Translations under genes and position numbers: made by a program
The notes under the pieces: generated by a model
Databases searched by the model: none
Seen by the model: only the letters and a program-made list of their open reading frames with translations
Told to the model about the DNA's origin: nothing
DNA from: Rhodoplanes serenus
Lineage (GTDB): Bacteria; Pseudomonadota; Alphaproteobacteria; Rhizobiales; Xanthobacteraceae
DNA length: 54,756 nucleotides
NCBI GenBank assembly: GCA_945893145.1
Contig: CAMDDZ010000035.1
Coordinates: 1 to 54,756, forward strand
Direction of reading: 5' to 3'
Part shown: positions 11,217-19,599 of the stretch, piece after piece
Position numbering within the stretch: the stretch's first letter is position 1
Layout of the letters: every line of letters begins with the position of its first letter

Positions 11217-12878
11217 ATGCTGGCCAAGACCGACCTGCTGCGTTTTCTAAAATCCCAGAATTTTCTGGCGGCGGCGACCTATCTCGTCATCGCGACGGTC
11301 CTCGCGGGCGCGGGCCTGACCGCCCACGTGTTCTGGGCCGACGAAGCGATGACCGCGCTGATCGCGCGCAACATTGTCACGCTGGGTCAGCTCACCGGCT
11401 GGGACGGCACCAACGTCTATGCCTATCACGGTGGCCTCGACCTCGATGAATCGCTGCGGCAGTTCGTTGGCCCGTTCCTGCAATTCTATGTGACAGCCGC
11501 AAGCTTCTGGCTGTTCGGCGAAAGCACCATCGCGGGACGGCTGCCGTTTCTGGTGATGGGATTGGCGTCGCTGGTGGTGATGCATTGCTGGGTTGCCAGG
11601 CAATTCAACAAGCCGATCGCCGAGCCAGTGGACCGCGATTTTCCAGCGTGGCTGCCGTCGCTTTTGCTGGCGTTGAACGTCTCGTTCCTGCTGTTCAGCC
11701 GGCAGTGCCGCTACTACTCGCTGGTCTTTCTGTTTTTTCCGGCGCTGTTCTGGGCTTTCGCGGCGCTGCGCGACAGCCGCCGGCCATGGCTCACCATTGT
11801 CTTGGGCGTTCTGGCCGCGATTGCGCTCTATGCGGCGCATTATATGGCGGGCGTCGGCGCGGTCGCGATCATGGCCATACTGTTGTTGCGGCCGCGATAT
11901 CGCACGCGGATGCATTTCATCTTCGTGGCGGCGACTGGCGCCGTGGTCGGGACCTGGGCGGTCTATACGCTCGCAACCGGCGATCCGACGCAGCTCGCCG
12001 GTCCACCACGCGGTGGCATTCCGGTGTGGCAGAACGCGCCGACCCTGATGTGGTGGCAGTTGCGTGCGCTCGGCTCATTCGAGTTTCTACCGCTCCTGGT
12101 CATGCCGATCCTGGCGCTGCCGTTTTTCCTGGCGCGGCTGAAAAAACAGCGCGCGGTGGCCGAGCAGGGCGCCTGGGCGTTTGCGGGTGCGATGCTGTTC
12201 CTGCTGATCACGGCGGTGGCCTCGCCACAACCGACGCAAGGTCCGCAGACCGACGGCATTCCGATCATGCGCTATGTGCTGCCGGTGCTCATGCTGGGCA
12301 GTGTCGCGACCGCCTGCGCGATCGTCATCGTGTGGCGCTGGCTTGGCCGGGGCGCGGCTGCGGCGCTGGCGGCGCTGGTGGTGCTGACCAATGTGACTTA
12401 TCTGGGCGCGACCAGCATTCGCAGCACGTTGTGGGAGTTGGTCTACGAACAGACGCACTGGCAGCCATCCGGCAGCGACGCCATGGCGACCTACGCGCAG
12501 GCACTGCCCGCCGACACACAGATCAAGGTCGAACCGCATTGGATGACGGCGCCGGTGCAATTCTATGCGCCGCATCTTCGCTTTGTCGGTGTGCTCAATG
12601 CGTTCAAGAAGATCGAACCGGGCGTGCGCGCCCAACTTCCCGAATACGTTTTCCTCGGCCGCACCTTGCCGCAGATCGTGATGATCGGGTTCGACGCCAC
12701 GCGGCTATCCAACACCGTGCTGATCCAGGGGCGCAACTACGCGCTGAAAACCGTCATCAAGACCTATTGGATCGATCTGACCCGTCCCGAACTGGTGTCG
12801 CACGAGTTCCGCCGCGATCCCGCGAACGACCAACGCCACGTCATTGCGGTGTTTGAACTGGCGGCCGGACCGCAATAG
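11217..12878 (+). CDS. GT39-like polytopic glycosyltransferase-type membrane protein
   Basis: A 553-residue integral membrane protein with about ten hydrophobic segments in the first 400 residues and a soluble periplasmic-type C-terminal domain of roughly 130 residues. The first loop contains WADEAMTALIARNIVTLG, where the Asp-Glu pair matches the catalytic acidic motif of the PMT/ArnT (GT39, GT-C) superfamily. Such enzymes use polyprenyl-phosphate sugars to glycosylate proteins or lipids at the outer face of the inner membrane. Donor and acceptor cannot be inferred, and no polysaccharide genes are nearby. The start ATG at 11217 lacks a strong ribosome binding site. Confidence 0.75.
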   Translation: MLAKTDLLRFLKSQNFLAAATYLVIATVLAGAGLTAHVFWADEAMTALIARNIVTLGQLTGWDGTNVYAYHGGLDLDESLRQFVGPFLQFYVTAASFWLFGESTIAGRLPFLVMGLASLVVMHCWVARQFNKPIAEPVDRDFPAWLPSLLLALNVSFLLFSRQCRYYSLVFLFFPALFWAFAALRDSRRPWLTIVLGVLAAIALYAAHYMAGVGAVAIMAILLLRPRYRTRMHFIFVAATGAVVGTWAVYTLATGDPTQLAGPPRGGIPVWQNAPTLMWWQLRALGSFEFLPLLVMPILALPFFLARLKKQRAVAEQGAWAFAGAMLFLLITAVASPQPTQGPQTDGIPIMRYVLPVLMLGSVATACAIVIVWRWLGRGAAAALAALVVLTNVTYLGATSIRSTLWELVYEQTHWQPSGSDAMATYAQALPADTQIKVEPHWMTAPVQFYAPHLRFVGVLNAFKKIEPGVRAQLPEYVFLGRTLPQIVMIGFDATRLSNTVLIQGRNYALKTVIKTYWIDLTRPELVSHEFRRDPANDQRHVIAVFELAAGPQ

Positions 12879-12996
12879 CGCCCGGTTGTTCACTCCGTAT
12901 TAGTCATAGTGCACGCCATTTTCAGCAACCTGCAAACCATCGCGCCTTGGTTGCGTTGGCTCTGGACCGGCGTGGGGCCGGGATGGGGAGTTAGCA

Positions 12997-13401
12997 ATGA
13001 GACAGATGACCAACACGTCTCGCGTTTTATTGGTTGAGGACGAAGCGCTGGTGAGCGACATGGTCGCCGAGGTGCTGGCTGAGCACGGCTTCGAGGTGCA
13101 CGCGGTTCCGGACGCCCGGGGCGCGTTGGAGCATCTGATGGAGGGTGCGCCGTGCGATATCCTGTTCACCGACATTAATCTGCCGGGTGGCGTCGATGGC
13201 GCGGTGCTGGCGCGGCTCGCACGCGCACTGCGGCCCAAGCTTGCCGTGGTTTACGCCTCCGGTGCGATCGGGAGCTTGCACGATTTGGTGGCGGTGTCTG
13301 GCTCGACCTTTGTGCCGAAGCCCTATGATCCGGAACGGGTCTGCGCGCTGCTCGACCAATACGCGCAGGCCGCACACGGCGGCAGCACCATCCATCACTG
13401 A
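12997..13401 (+). CDS. Single-domain response regulator (CheY-like)
   Basis: The 134-residue protein is a lone receiver domain. It has the acidic pair in LVEDEALV (residues 13-16), the phospho-acceptor Asp59 in DILFTDINLPGG, and Lys108 in FVPKPYDP. There is no output domain, so it probably acts in a phosphorelay or through protein contacts. The position-87 region reads VYASGAIGS in place of the commoner Ser/Thr-Gly pattern, a minor variation. No histidine kinase is linked. A dispersed repeat follows it at 13421. Confidence 0.93.
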   Translation: MRQMTNTSRVLLVEDEALVSDMVAEVLAEHGFEVHAVPDARGALEHLMEGAPCDILFTDINLPGGVDGAVLARLARALRPKLAVVYASGAIGSLHDLVAVSGSTFVPKPYDPERVCALLDQYAQAAHGGSTIHH

Positions 13402-13420
13402 CTGCAAGGCCCATCGACCT

Positions 13421-13500
13421 AGGCTCTGATCCGATTCCATTGAATCGGATCAGAGCGCAGGCGGGAAACCGGTTTCCACTTTTCGGGATCATGCTCTAAT
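13421..13500. repeat. Dispersed palindromic intergenic repeat
   Basis: A perfect 15-base inverted repeat (GCTCTGATCCGATTC at 13423-13437, complement at 13442-13456, CATT loop) is followed by a second palindrome GGAAACCGGTTTCC (13464-13477) and the phrase CACTTTTCGGGATCATGCTCTA. The latter part is homologous to elements at 29843-29900 and, inverted, 54510-54558 in this window. It is a typical Bradyrhizobiaceae-type REP-like element. It could act as a bidirectional mRNA stabiliser or terminator for the regulator upstream. Confidence 0.8.
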
Positions 13501-13526
13501 CTCCCGGTGAAATCAGGGAGTGCGCG

Positions 13527-13925
13527 ATGATGTTTTCCAGGCTGGTCGCGATTGTGGTTGCGGCGTGCGCGATGTTGTTGTCGGGCGCTGCCGTTAAGCC
13601 TGCGATGGCGCAGACCCAACCGCATGCCGAGGACTGCACCGAGGCCGGCTGGGGCTTCCTGCGGGCGGTCAATTACGAATTCGGCGCCATCAATCTTTGC
13701 AATTATCAGGTCACGGTGTGGTTCATGCTGTCCGAAGGCGAGGTCATCGAGGACACGGTGCAGCCGGGTGGCGCGTTTCGCACTGGCATCAAATCTGAGC
13801 GCTTCGATCAGAAAAAAAGTTGGATCGCGGCGACCTGCCAGGCCGGCTACGTCCCCACCGTCAAGGTCTCGCAGGCCAACTGGGACGACATCCTCAAGAG
13901 CCGCTACGAGTGCGCAAAGCGTTAG
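13527..13925 (+). CDS. Small exported protein of unknown function
   Basis: The 132-residue product has a signal peptide (hydrophobic VAIVVAACAMLLSGAAV, cut after PAMAQ near residue 29). The mature part is about 100 residues with four Cys (DCTEAGW, NLCNYQV, AATCQAG, YECAKR), suggesting two disulfides in the periplasm. I do not recognise the family with confidence. Start at ATG 13527 (MMFSRL); a second Met follows at once. It converges on accC with nine bases between stops, and the REP-like repeat lies just upstream. Confidence 0.75.
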   Translation: MMFSRLVAIVVAACAMLLSGAAVKPAMAQTQPHAEDCTEAGWGFLRAVNYEFGAINLCNYQVTVWFMLSEGEVIEDTVQPGGAFRTGIKSERFDQKKSWIAATCQAGYVPTVKVSQANWDDILKSRYECAKR

Positions 13926-13934
13926 CGGGTTTAG

Positions 13935-15287
13935 CTAGCGCTCCATGCCGCCTTCGGCGAGGAAGCGCTCGAGCCAGTGGATGTGATAGTTGCCGTCAAC
14001 GATGTCCTGCGTGCGAACGAGTTTGCGGAATAGCGGCAGTGTGGTTTCGATGCCATCCACCACGAATTCGTCGAGCGCGCGCTTGAGCCGCATCAGGCAT
14101 TCGGTGCGCGTCTTGCCGTGCACGATCAGCTTGCCGACCATCGAGTCGTAGAACGGCGGGATGGTGTAGCCCTGATACACCGCTGAATCGACGCGGACGC
14201 CCAGTCCGCCCGGCGGATGATACGACTGGATTTTTCCGGGCGACGGCAGAAACGTCGACGGATTTTCGGCATTGACGCGGCACTCGATGGCGTGGCCGCG
14301 GAACTCGACGTCTTGCTGCGTGACCGGCAACTCGCCGCCGGCGGCAACGCGAATCTGCTCCAGCACCAGGTCGATGCCGGTGATCATCTCGGTTACCGGA
14401 TGCTCAACCTGAATGCGGGTGTTCATCTCGATGAAATAAAACTCGCCATCCTCGAACAGGAACTCGACGGTGCCGACGCCGAGATATTTCAACCCGCGCA
14501 TCGCATCCGCCACGATCGTGCCGATCTTGTCGCGCGCCGCGACGTTGAGCGCAGGCGAGGGGCTTTCCTCGAACACCTTTTGGTGCCGGCGCTGCAACGA
14601 GCAGTCGCGCTCGCCGAGATGAATGGCGTTGCCGCGGCCGTCGCCCAACACTTGGATTTCGATGTGGCGCGGGCGTTGCAGATATTTTTCGAGATAAACC
14701 GCATCGTCACCGAATGCAGCCTTGGCCTCGGAGCGGGCGGTGGCAATCGCGGTCGCCAAGTCGTCTTCGAGATGCGCGACCTTCATGCCGCGGCCGCCGC
14801 CGCCGGCCGCAGCCTTCACCAGCACCGGAAAGCCGATGCTGCGCGCGATCGCGAGTGCGTCGCTGTCCGAGGATATGCCGCCGTCGGAGCCCGGCACGCA
14901 CGGGATGCCGAGCGCCTTGGCGGTGCGCTTGGCCTCGATCTTGTCGCCCATCTGGCGGATATGTTCGGCCTTGGGGCCAATGAAATGGATGCCATGTTCG
15001 CCGAGGATTTCGGCGAAGCGGGCGTTTTCTGACAGAAAGCCATAGCCTGGATGCACGGCGTCGGCGCCGGTGATCTCGCAGGCCGATAGCAGCGCCGGAA
15101 TGTTGAGGTAGCTGTCCTTTGCGGGCGGCGGGCCGATGCAGACGCTTTCATCGGCGAGACGAACGTGCATCGCGTTGGCGTCCGCCGTCGAATGCACGGC
15201 CACGGTCGGAATGCCGAGTTCCTGACAGGCGCGCAGCACGCGGAGCGCGATCTCGCCGCGATTGGCGATGAGGATCTTGTCGAACAT
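13935..15287 (-). CDS. accC: Acetyl-CoA carboxylase, biotin carboxylase subunit
   Basis: AccC carboxylates the biotin on AccB using ATP and bicarbonate, the first half-reaction of malonyl-CoA synthesis for fatty acids. The 450-residue protein has the N-terminal [22 protein letters not shown], the Gly-rich ATP loop [12 protein letters not shown], the biotin carboxylase signature around [20 protein letters not shown], and the metal-binding [17 protein letters not shown]. Length is normal. It lies downstream of accB on the same strand, but 130 bases with a mosaic palindromic repeat separate the two, which is longer than usual for accBC. Confidence 0.98.
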   Translation of the reverse strand: MFDKILIANRGEIALRVLRACQELGIPTVAVHSTADANAMHVRLADESVCIGPPPAKDSYLNIPALLSACEITGADAVHPGYGFLSENARFAEILGEHGIHFIGPKAEHIRQMGDKIEAKRTAKALGIPCVPGSDGGISSDSDALAIARSIGFPVLVKAAAGGGGRGMKVAHLEDDLATAIATARSEAKAAFGDDAVYLEKYLQRPRHIEIQVLGDGRGNAIHLGERDCSLQRRHQKVFEESPSPALNVAARDKIGTIVADAMRGLKYLGVGTVEFLFEDGEFYFIEMNTRIQVEHPVTEMITGIDLVLEQIRVAAGGELPVTQQDVEFRGHAIECRVNAENPSTFLPSPGKIQSYHPPGGLGVRVDSAVYQGYTIPPFYDSMVGKLIVHGKTRTECLMRLKRALDEFVVDGIETTLPLFRKLVRTQDIVDGNYHIHWLERFLAEGGMER

Positions 15288-15294
15288 CGCTAGC

Positions 15295-15410
15295 TGTCAT
15301 GCCCCGCGAAGGCGGGGCATCCAGTCATCGGAACAGTTCGAACTGAGCTAGGCATCACGACCGTTTTTCTGCAGCGGTTACTGGATCGCCCGCTTTCGCG
15401 GGCGATGACA
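15295..15410. repeat. Mosaic palindromic repeat between accB and accC
   Basis: Two small hairpins face each other: GCCCCGC/GCGGGGC (15301-15307, 15312-15318) and TCGCCCGC/GCGGGCGA (15386-15393, 15398-15405). They are framed by larger inverted repeats, TGTCAT (15295-15300) with ATGACA (15405-15410) and ATCCAGT (15319-15325) with ACTGGAT (15380-15386). The whole can fold as one branched structure. It resembles the 'TGTCATGCCCCGC...' dispersed intergenic mosaic elements of Bradyrhizobium and relatives (recall). Lying inside the accB-accC transcript, it could alter RNA processing or the relative level of the two subunits. Confidence 0.8.
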
Positions 15411-15417
15411 GGCACGG

Positions 15418-15888
15418 TTATTCGATGATCATCAGCGGCTCGCCGAATTCGACCGGCTGAGCGTCCTCGATCAGGATTTTCGTCACGGTCCCGGCGCGCG
15501 GCGCCGGGATCTGGTTCATGGTCTTCATGGCCTCGATGATCAGCAGTGTTTCGCCCGCCACCACCTTGCTGCCGACATCGACGAACGGCTTGGCGCCGGG
15601 TGACGCCCCAACGTAAGCCGTGCCGACCATGGGCGAGGTGACGACGCCGGGATGCTTGCCCGGATCGGCGTAATTCGTCGCACTCGGGATGGTCGGCGGC
15701 GGCAGTTGTGGCACGGCAGGACCTGCGGCCGTCACCTGCGTGATGGCGCCGCCGCGCGCCACCCGCACGCGCTGGCCGCTGCGCTCGATCTCGATCTCGG
15801 TCAATCCGGTTTCATCGAGCAGCCCGGCAAGCTCGCGGATCAGCTCGTGATCGACCGCGAATTCCTGCCCGGGCTTCTGCTTTGCCAT
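15418..15888 (-). CDS. accB: Acetyl-CoA carboxylase biotin carboxyl carrier protein
   Basis: BCCP carries the carboxybiotin between AccC and the carboxyltransferase. The 156-residue protein has an N-terminal helical region ([22 protein letters not shown]), a short Pro/Ala linker (about 55-75) and the biotinyl domain with the invariant EAMKTMN. The biotinylated lysine is Lys122. The gene follows aroQ by 15 bases on the minus strand, so aroQ, accB and accC are probably one operon. Confidence 0.97.
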   Translation of the reverse strand: MAKQKPGQEFAVDHELIRELAGLLDETGLTEIEIERSGQRVRVARGGAITQVTAAGPAVPQLPPPTIPSATNYADPGKHPGVVTSPMVGTAYVGASPGAKPFVDVGSKVVAGETLLIIEAMKTMNQIPAPRAGTVTKILIEDAQPVEFGEPLMIIE

Positions 15889-15903
15889 CGTGCTGCTCGT
15901 GCC

Positions 15904-16359
15904 TCAGCGTTTCGATTTATTTTGGCCAAGCGCCGCGATGCCAGCGATCGCCAGCGCGTAGCCCTCGATGCCGAAGCCGCAGATCACGGCCTTGGCGACC
16001 AGCGACACGTAGGAGTGCCGCCGCCATTCTTCACGGGCGTGGATGTTGGTGATGTGCGTCTCGATCACCGGCACCGCGATGGCTTTAATCGCATCGTGAA
16101 TCGCAACCGAGGTGGTGGTGAAGCCCGCCGGATTGAGAACGACGCCGGCGGCTTTCTTGGCCCCAGCCTCCTGAAGCCACTCCACGATCTCGCCCTCGTG
16201 GTTGGATTGGCGGAATTCGACCGCGAGCTTGTGCTCGGCCGCGGTTTTGCGGCAGAGCGCCTCAACGTCCTTCAGCGTGGCGTGGCCGTAGAGATGCGGC
16301 TCGCGCGTGCCGAGCAGATTCATATTGGGACCGTTGAGGACAAAAACTGTTTTGGCCAT
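15904..16359 (-). CDS. aroQ: Type II 3-dehydroquinate dehydratase
   Basis: It converts 3-dehydroquinate to 3-dehydroshikimate in the shikimate pathway. The 151-residue length and motifs are those of the dodecameric type II enzyme: VLNGPNMNLLGTREPHLYG with the catalytic Arg and Tyr, FRQSNHEGEIVEWLQ, LNPAGFTTTSVAIHDAI and ETHITNIHAREEWRRHS with the catalytic His. The third motif reads TTTS where many homologs have THTS. It heads the likely aroQ-accB-accC operon, 15 bases before accB; the same pairing occurs in related genomes. Confidence 0.97.
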   Translation of the reverse strand: MAKTVFVLNGPNMNLLGTREPHLYGHATLKDVEALCRKTAAEHKLAVEFRQSNHEGEIVEWLQEAGAKKAAGVVLNPAGFTTTSVAIHDAIKAIAVPVIETHITNIHAREEWRRHSYVSLVAKAVICGFGIEGYALAIAGIAALGQNKSKR

Positions 16360-16576
16360 CAGTGAGGCGCCTGCTCAATCCCGCGATGCGCCGGCAAATC
16401 AGCCGCCGCGACAATACGTTGACCGCTTTATAGGCACCTCGGTCGCAAAGGGGAAGCCTGCCGCGCGAACGAGCCCGCCACGATCGCGCCCCTGTTCCGC
16501 CGTTGCGGCTCCCTCGACCGGCCAAACATCGCAATCAGGCTAGTGGCGCAAACATTCGATTCCATGGGAGAGGGAT

Positions 16577-17638
16577 ATGCACCGAAGACAAGTCGTCGCG
16601 GCCGTCATGGCCGTGCCTTTGCTGCTTGCGCTGCCGGCGGCCGGCTCGGCCACCGAAAGCTATCGCGTCTCCGCTCCGGTCATCCACGACAACTTGACGA
16701 TCTTCTTCGTGCATGCGCCCAACCGGCCTGGCCCGGTGCCGTTGACGCTGGAGGAGGCGCTCGCCAAGGGCGTCGTGAAGGTGCACGAGACCGGCAACGT
16801 CAATGCGCTGGCGATCGAGAACCTGGGCGACCTCGAAGTTTTCGTGAATTCCGGTGAGATCGTGAAGGGCGGCCAGCAGGACCGCGCACTCACGGTCAGC
16901 ATGATGCTACCGCCGAAGTCCGGCCGCATTGCGATCGACGCCTTCTGCGTCGAGCAGGGCCGCTGGTCCAAGCGCGGCGTCGAGGACGTGCGCACCTTCG
17001 CGACCGCCTCGGCGCTGTTGCCGTCGCGCGACGCCAAGATCGCCATGAAGGCGGCGCGTCCCGTCGCCACCGCCGGCTCCGCCCTCAACTACGCCAGCGA
17101 ACCCAACCGCGCCGACGTTTCAAGCCGCCAGCAAGAGATGTGGCGTGCGGTCGGCGCGACGCAGAACAAGATTGCCGACCGAGTCGGGGTGCCGATCGCG
17201 GCTCCTCAGTCGGAGACGAGCCTGCAGCTTTCACTGGAGAATGAGAAGCTCAAAACGGCGCAGGAGGCCTATATCAAGGCGCTGAAGGCGGCAGGCGAGC
17301 AGGACAGCGATATCGTCGGCTATGTGTTCGCCATCAACGGCAAGATCAACAGCGCCGAGATTTATCCGTCGAACGGCTTGTTCCGGAAGCTGTGGGGCAA
17401 GCTGCTTTCCGCCAGCGTGACCGAGGCGATCGGCGAGCGCACCAGCGCTGCCGCCACCCCGGCCACAGTCGAGACGGTCAACGCGTTCTTGGCCGCCAAC
17501 GAGCGCGGCGCCGTGTCCGAGAAAAAGCTGCCGATCAACGAGCGTCTAGTGACGCGCGGTGACGACAGCGTGCTCTATTTTGAAACCCGTCGTGCCGACG
17601 GGTCCTGGCTGCACCGGAGCTATCTGGCGGCGAAGTAA
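16577..17638 (+). CDS. Exported ARPP-1-like protein
   Basis: A 353-residue protein with a signal peptide (VVAAVMAVPLLLALPAAGSA, cut near 26). The next about 280 residues match the ARPP-1 family pattern: NLTIFFVHAPN, VPLTLEEALAKGVVKVHE, ALAIENLGDLEVFVNSGEIV, GGQQDRALTVSMMLPP and FCVEQGRWSKRG. ARPP-1 proteins were named for genomic association with ARG/rhodanese-phosphatase proteins and have no established activity. Here it is a lone gene, divergent from aroQ, with a GGGAGAGGG-like ribosome binding site and a strong terminator after it. It is probably periplasmic. Confidence 0.75.
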   Translation: MHRRQVVAAVMAVPLLLALPAAGSATESYRVSAPVIHDNLTIFFVHAPNRPGPVPLTLEEALAKGVVKVHETGNVNALAIENLGDLEVFVNSGEIVKGGQQDRALTVSMMLPPKSGRIAIDAFCVEQGRWSKRGVEDVRTFATASALLPSRDAKIAMKAARPVATAGSALNYASEPNRADVSSRQQEMWRAVGATQNKIADRVGVPIAAPQSETSLQLSLENEKLKTAQEAYIKALKAAGEQDSDIVGYVFAINGKINSAEIYPSNGLFRKLWGKLLSASVTEAIGERTSAAATPATVETVNAFLAANERGAVSEKKLPINERLVTRGDDSVLYFETRRADGSWLHRSYLAAK

Positions 17639-17663
17639 GTCCCGCTGCGTCTAGCCTGGGCAG

Positions 17664-17691
17664 GCCCCCGCGGTGCACCGCGGGGGCTTTT
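17664..17691 (+). terminator. Intrinsic terminator after the ARPP-1-like gene
   Basis: A perfect 12-base palindrome, GCCCCCGCGGTG (17664-17675) with its complement at 17676-17687, is followed directly by TTTT (17688-17691). It ends the plus-strand gene and separates it from the convergent Bug receptor gene. Confidence 0.85.
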
Positions 17692-17709
17692 GCGTATCGA
17701 GCGGGGCTG

Positions 17710-18714
17710 CTACTGCGCGGCCGGCTTGATGCCGAGTATCTGGCCGGCCGCCGCGGCCTGTGCCTTCTGCTTGTCGATCGCGGCGGCGAATTCCGCGGCG
17801 GTGCCGGGATTGACCACCTGACCGGTTGCGGTGAGCCGCTCGGCGACCGCCGGGTCCTGCAAGATCGCGCGCACATCGGCCTCGATCCGGGCGCGGGCCG
17901 CGGCCGGCAGTTCGCGCGAACCGAACAGGCCGACGAGGCCGTCGATGGTGATGTCCGGGAAGCCTGCTTCCGCGGTGGTCGGCACGTTGGGCAGCATCGA
18001 GGCGCGCTGGCTCGCCGTAATGGCGAGGAGCTTGAGCTTGCCGCTGTCAACAAACGGGCGAAGGATCGCGTAGGCCGACATCATGAGCTGGATGCGGCCT
18101 TCGGCGAGATCGGTCGCGGCCTGCACGGTGTTGCGGTAGGGCACCTTGGCGATCTCCAAGCCGGTCTTCTTCTGGAAGCCGTCGAACACGAAATCGAAGA
18201 AGCCGGTGATGGTCGCCCAGTTGAGCTTGCCGGGATTGGCCTTGGCATAGGCCACCATGTCGGCGACCGAGTTGATCGGCGACGAGGCTGGCACCGCGAC
18301 CGTCACGATGGTGTTGGTCATGCGTACGATCGGCACCAGGTCACGCGCATCGTAGGGCATCTTCTCGTGCGTCCATGGATGTTGGGTGAACGAGGACGTC
18401 GGCGACATCAACAGCACGTGGTCGTCCTTGGCGCCGGTGAACGACGTGATCGCCACCACGCCGTCGCCGCCCGGTTTGTTCTCCACCACCACCGGCTGGC
18501 CCCAGCGCGCCGCGAGCTTGTCGCCCACGAGCCGCGCCGTGATATCGACGCCGGCGCCCGGCCCGAGCGGTAGGATCAGCCGCACTGGCCGCTGCGGCCA
18601 CGCTGGCGTCTGTGCTTGAGCCTGCGGCTGCAGAGCGGCGAGCGCCAGAACCAGCGCAAGGATTGGCAGGATCAGCGCGACGGCGGCGCGCCAGCGGATT
18701 TCTATCGTCGGCAT
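17710..18714 (-). CDS. Bug-family (TctC) tripartite tricarboxylate receptor
   Basis: A 334-residue periplasmic solute receptor with an N-terminal hydrophobic export signal (ALILPILALVLALAALQPQAQAQ). The typical Bug start of the mature protein is WPQRPVRLILPLGPGAGVDITARLVGDKLAARWGQ, then VVENKPGGDGVVAI and later SPINSVADMVAYAKANPGKLNWA. Bug receptors bind carboxylates and aromatic acids for TctAB transporters. No TctA or TctB gene is adjacent, as is common for this expanded family. The ligand is unknown. DsbA and the M48 protease lie upstream on the same strand with a 100-base gap. Confidence 0.92.
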   Translation of the reverse strand: MPTIEIRWRAAVALILPILALVLALAALQPQAQAQTPAWPQRPVRLILPLGPGAGVDITARLVGDKLAARWGQPVVVENKPGGDGVVAITSFTGAKDDHVLLMSPTSSFTQHPWTHEKMPYDARDLVPIVRMTNTIVTVAVPASSPINSVADMVAYAKANPGKLNWATITGFFDFVFDGFQKKTGLEIAKVPYRNTVQAATDLAEGRIQLMMSAYAILRPFVDSGKLKLLAITASQRASMLPNVPTTAEAGFPDITIDGLVGLFGSRELPAAARARIEADVRAILQDPAVAERLTATGQVVNPGTAAEFAAAIDKQKAQAAAAGQILGIKPAAQ

Positions 18715-18814
18715 GACGGGTCCTCAAAGGCTAAACGCAATCGGCGGACCAGGATGGCCCGCCGATCGGCGTTGCTCGAAATATCGCGGTGAGGATGCCG
18801 GCTGTAAAGCCGGA

Positions 18815-19579
18815 TCAGCAGGTCGCCTTGCCGCAGCGCGCGGCGTTGATCTTGGATTGCAGCGCCGGCAAGCCGACGGCCCCAATCACAACGTTCTCGC
18901 CGATGACATAGCTGGGCGTGCCGTTGATGCCGAGCTTCTCGGCAAGCTTGAAGGCTTCCTCGAGGCTCGTCTTCACCTCGTCGCTCGTCAAGTCACGCTC
19001 AAGCCGCGCCATGTCGAGGCCGACCTCTTTCGCAACCGCGAGTGCGCGGGCCTTGTCGGCCTGGCCGCGTCCGAGCAGGAGCTTGCGGTGGAATTCGAGG
19101 TACTTCACGCCGGTCTTGTCCTGCATCCGGACAGCGGTCGCGACGCGCGCGGCCTCGACCGAGCTCGGTCCAAGCACCGGGAATTCCTTGAGCACGATTT
19201 TGACCTTGGGATCGTTCTTCATCAGTTCGGCCATGTCGTCGAAGGCGCGTTTGCAGTAGCCGCAGTTGTAGTCGAAGAATTCGACGAACGTGACGTCACC
19301 CTGCGGATTGCCTAACACGACCTGGCGCGGCGAGCGGAACAGCAGTTCGGAGTTTTCCGCGACCGTTTTCTTGTGCTTGTCGGCTTCGGCGGCCGCCTGC
19401 CGTTTCTCAAGCTCGGCATAGGCCTCCTGCAGCACCTCGGGGTTCTTGATCAGATATTCACGGACGATCCGTTCGATTTCGCTGCGCTGCGCGTCCGGAA
19501 TGCTCTGCGCCGAAGCAGGCACCGCGCCCGCAGTGCAAAACAGCGCTGCGGCAATGGCAAGGCGTGGCAACAGGCGCAT
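18815..19579 (-). CDS. DsbA-family thiol:disulfide oxidoreductase (Com1-like)
   Basis: A periplasmic thioredoxin-fold enzyme of 254 residues. It has a signal peptide (RLAIAAALFCTAGAVPASAQ), an N-terminal helical region typical of the Com1/27 kDa group (RSEIERIVREYLIKNPEVL), the active site CGYC after FVEFFDYN (about residues 106-109) and a cis-Pro loop GINGTPSYVIG. A C-terminal Cys pair (RCGKATC) may form an extra disulfide. I prefer the ATG at 19579, which has AAAAGGA upstream; a TTG at 19597 is in frame but less likely. It follows the M48 protease with a short gap, so the two are probably co-transcribed. Confidence 0.9.
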   Translation of the reverse strand: MRLLPRLAIAAALFCTAGAVPASAQSIPDAQRSEIERIVREYLIKNPEVLQEAYAELEKRQAAAEADKHKKTVAENSELLFRSPRQVVLGNPQGDVTFVEFFDYNCGYCKRAFDDMAELMKNDPKVKIVLKEFPVLGPSSVEAARVATAVRMQDKTGVKYLEFHRKLLLGRGQADKARALAVAKEVGLDMARLERDLTSDEVKTSLEEAFKLAEKLGINGTPSYVIGENVVIGAVGLPALQSKINAARCGKATC

Positions 19580-19599
19580 GAGGTGAATCCTTTTCAAGT

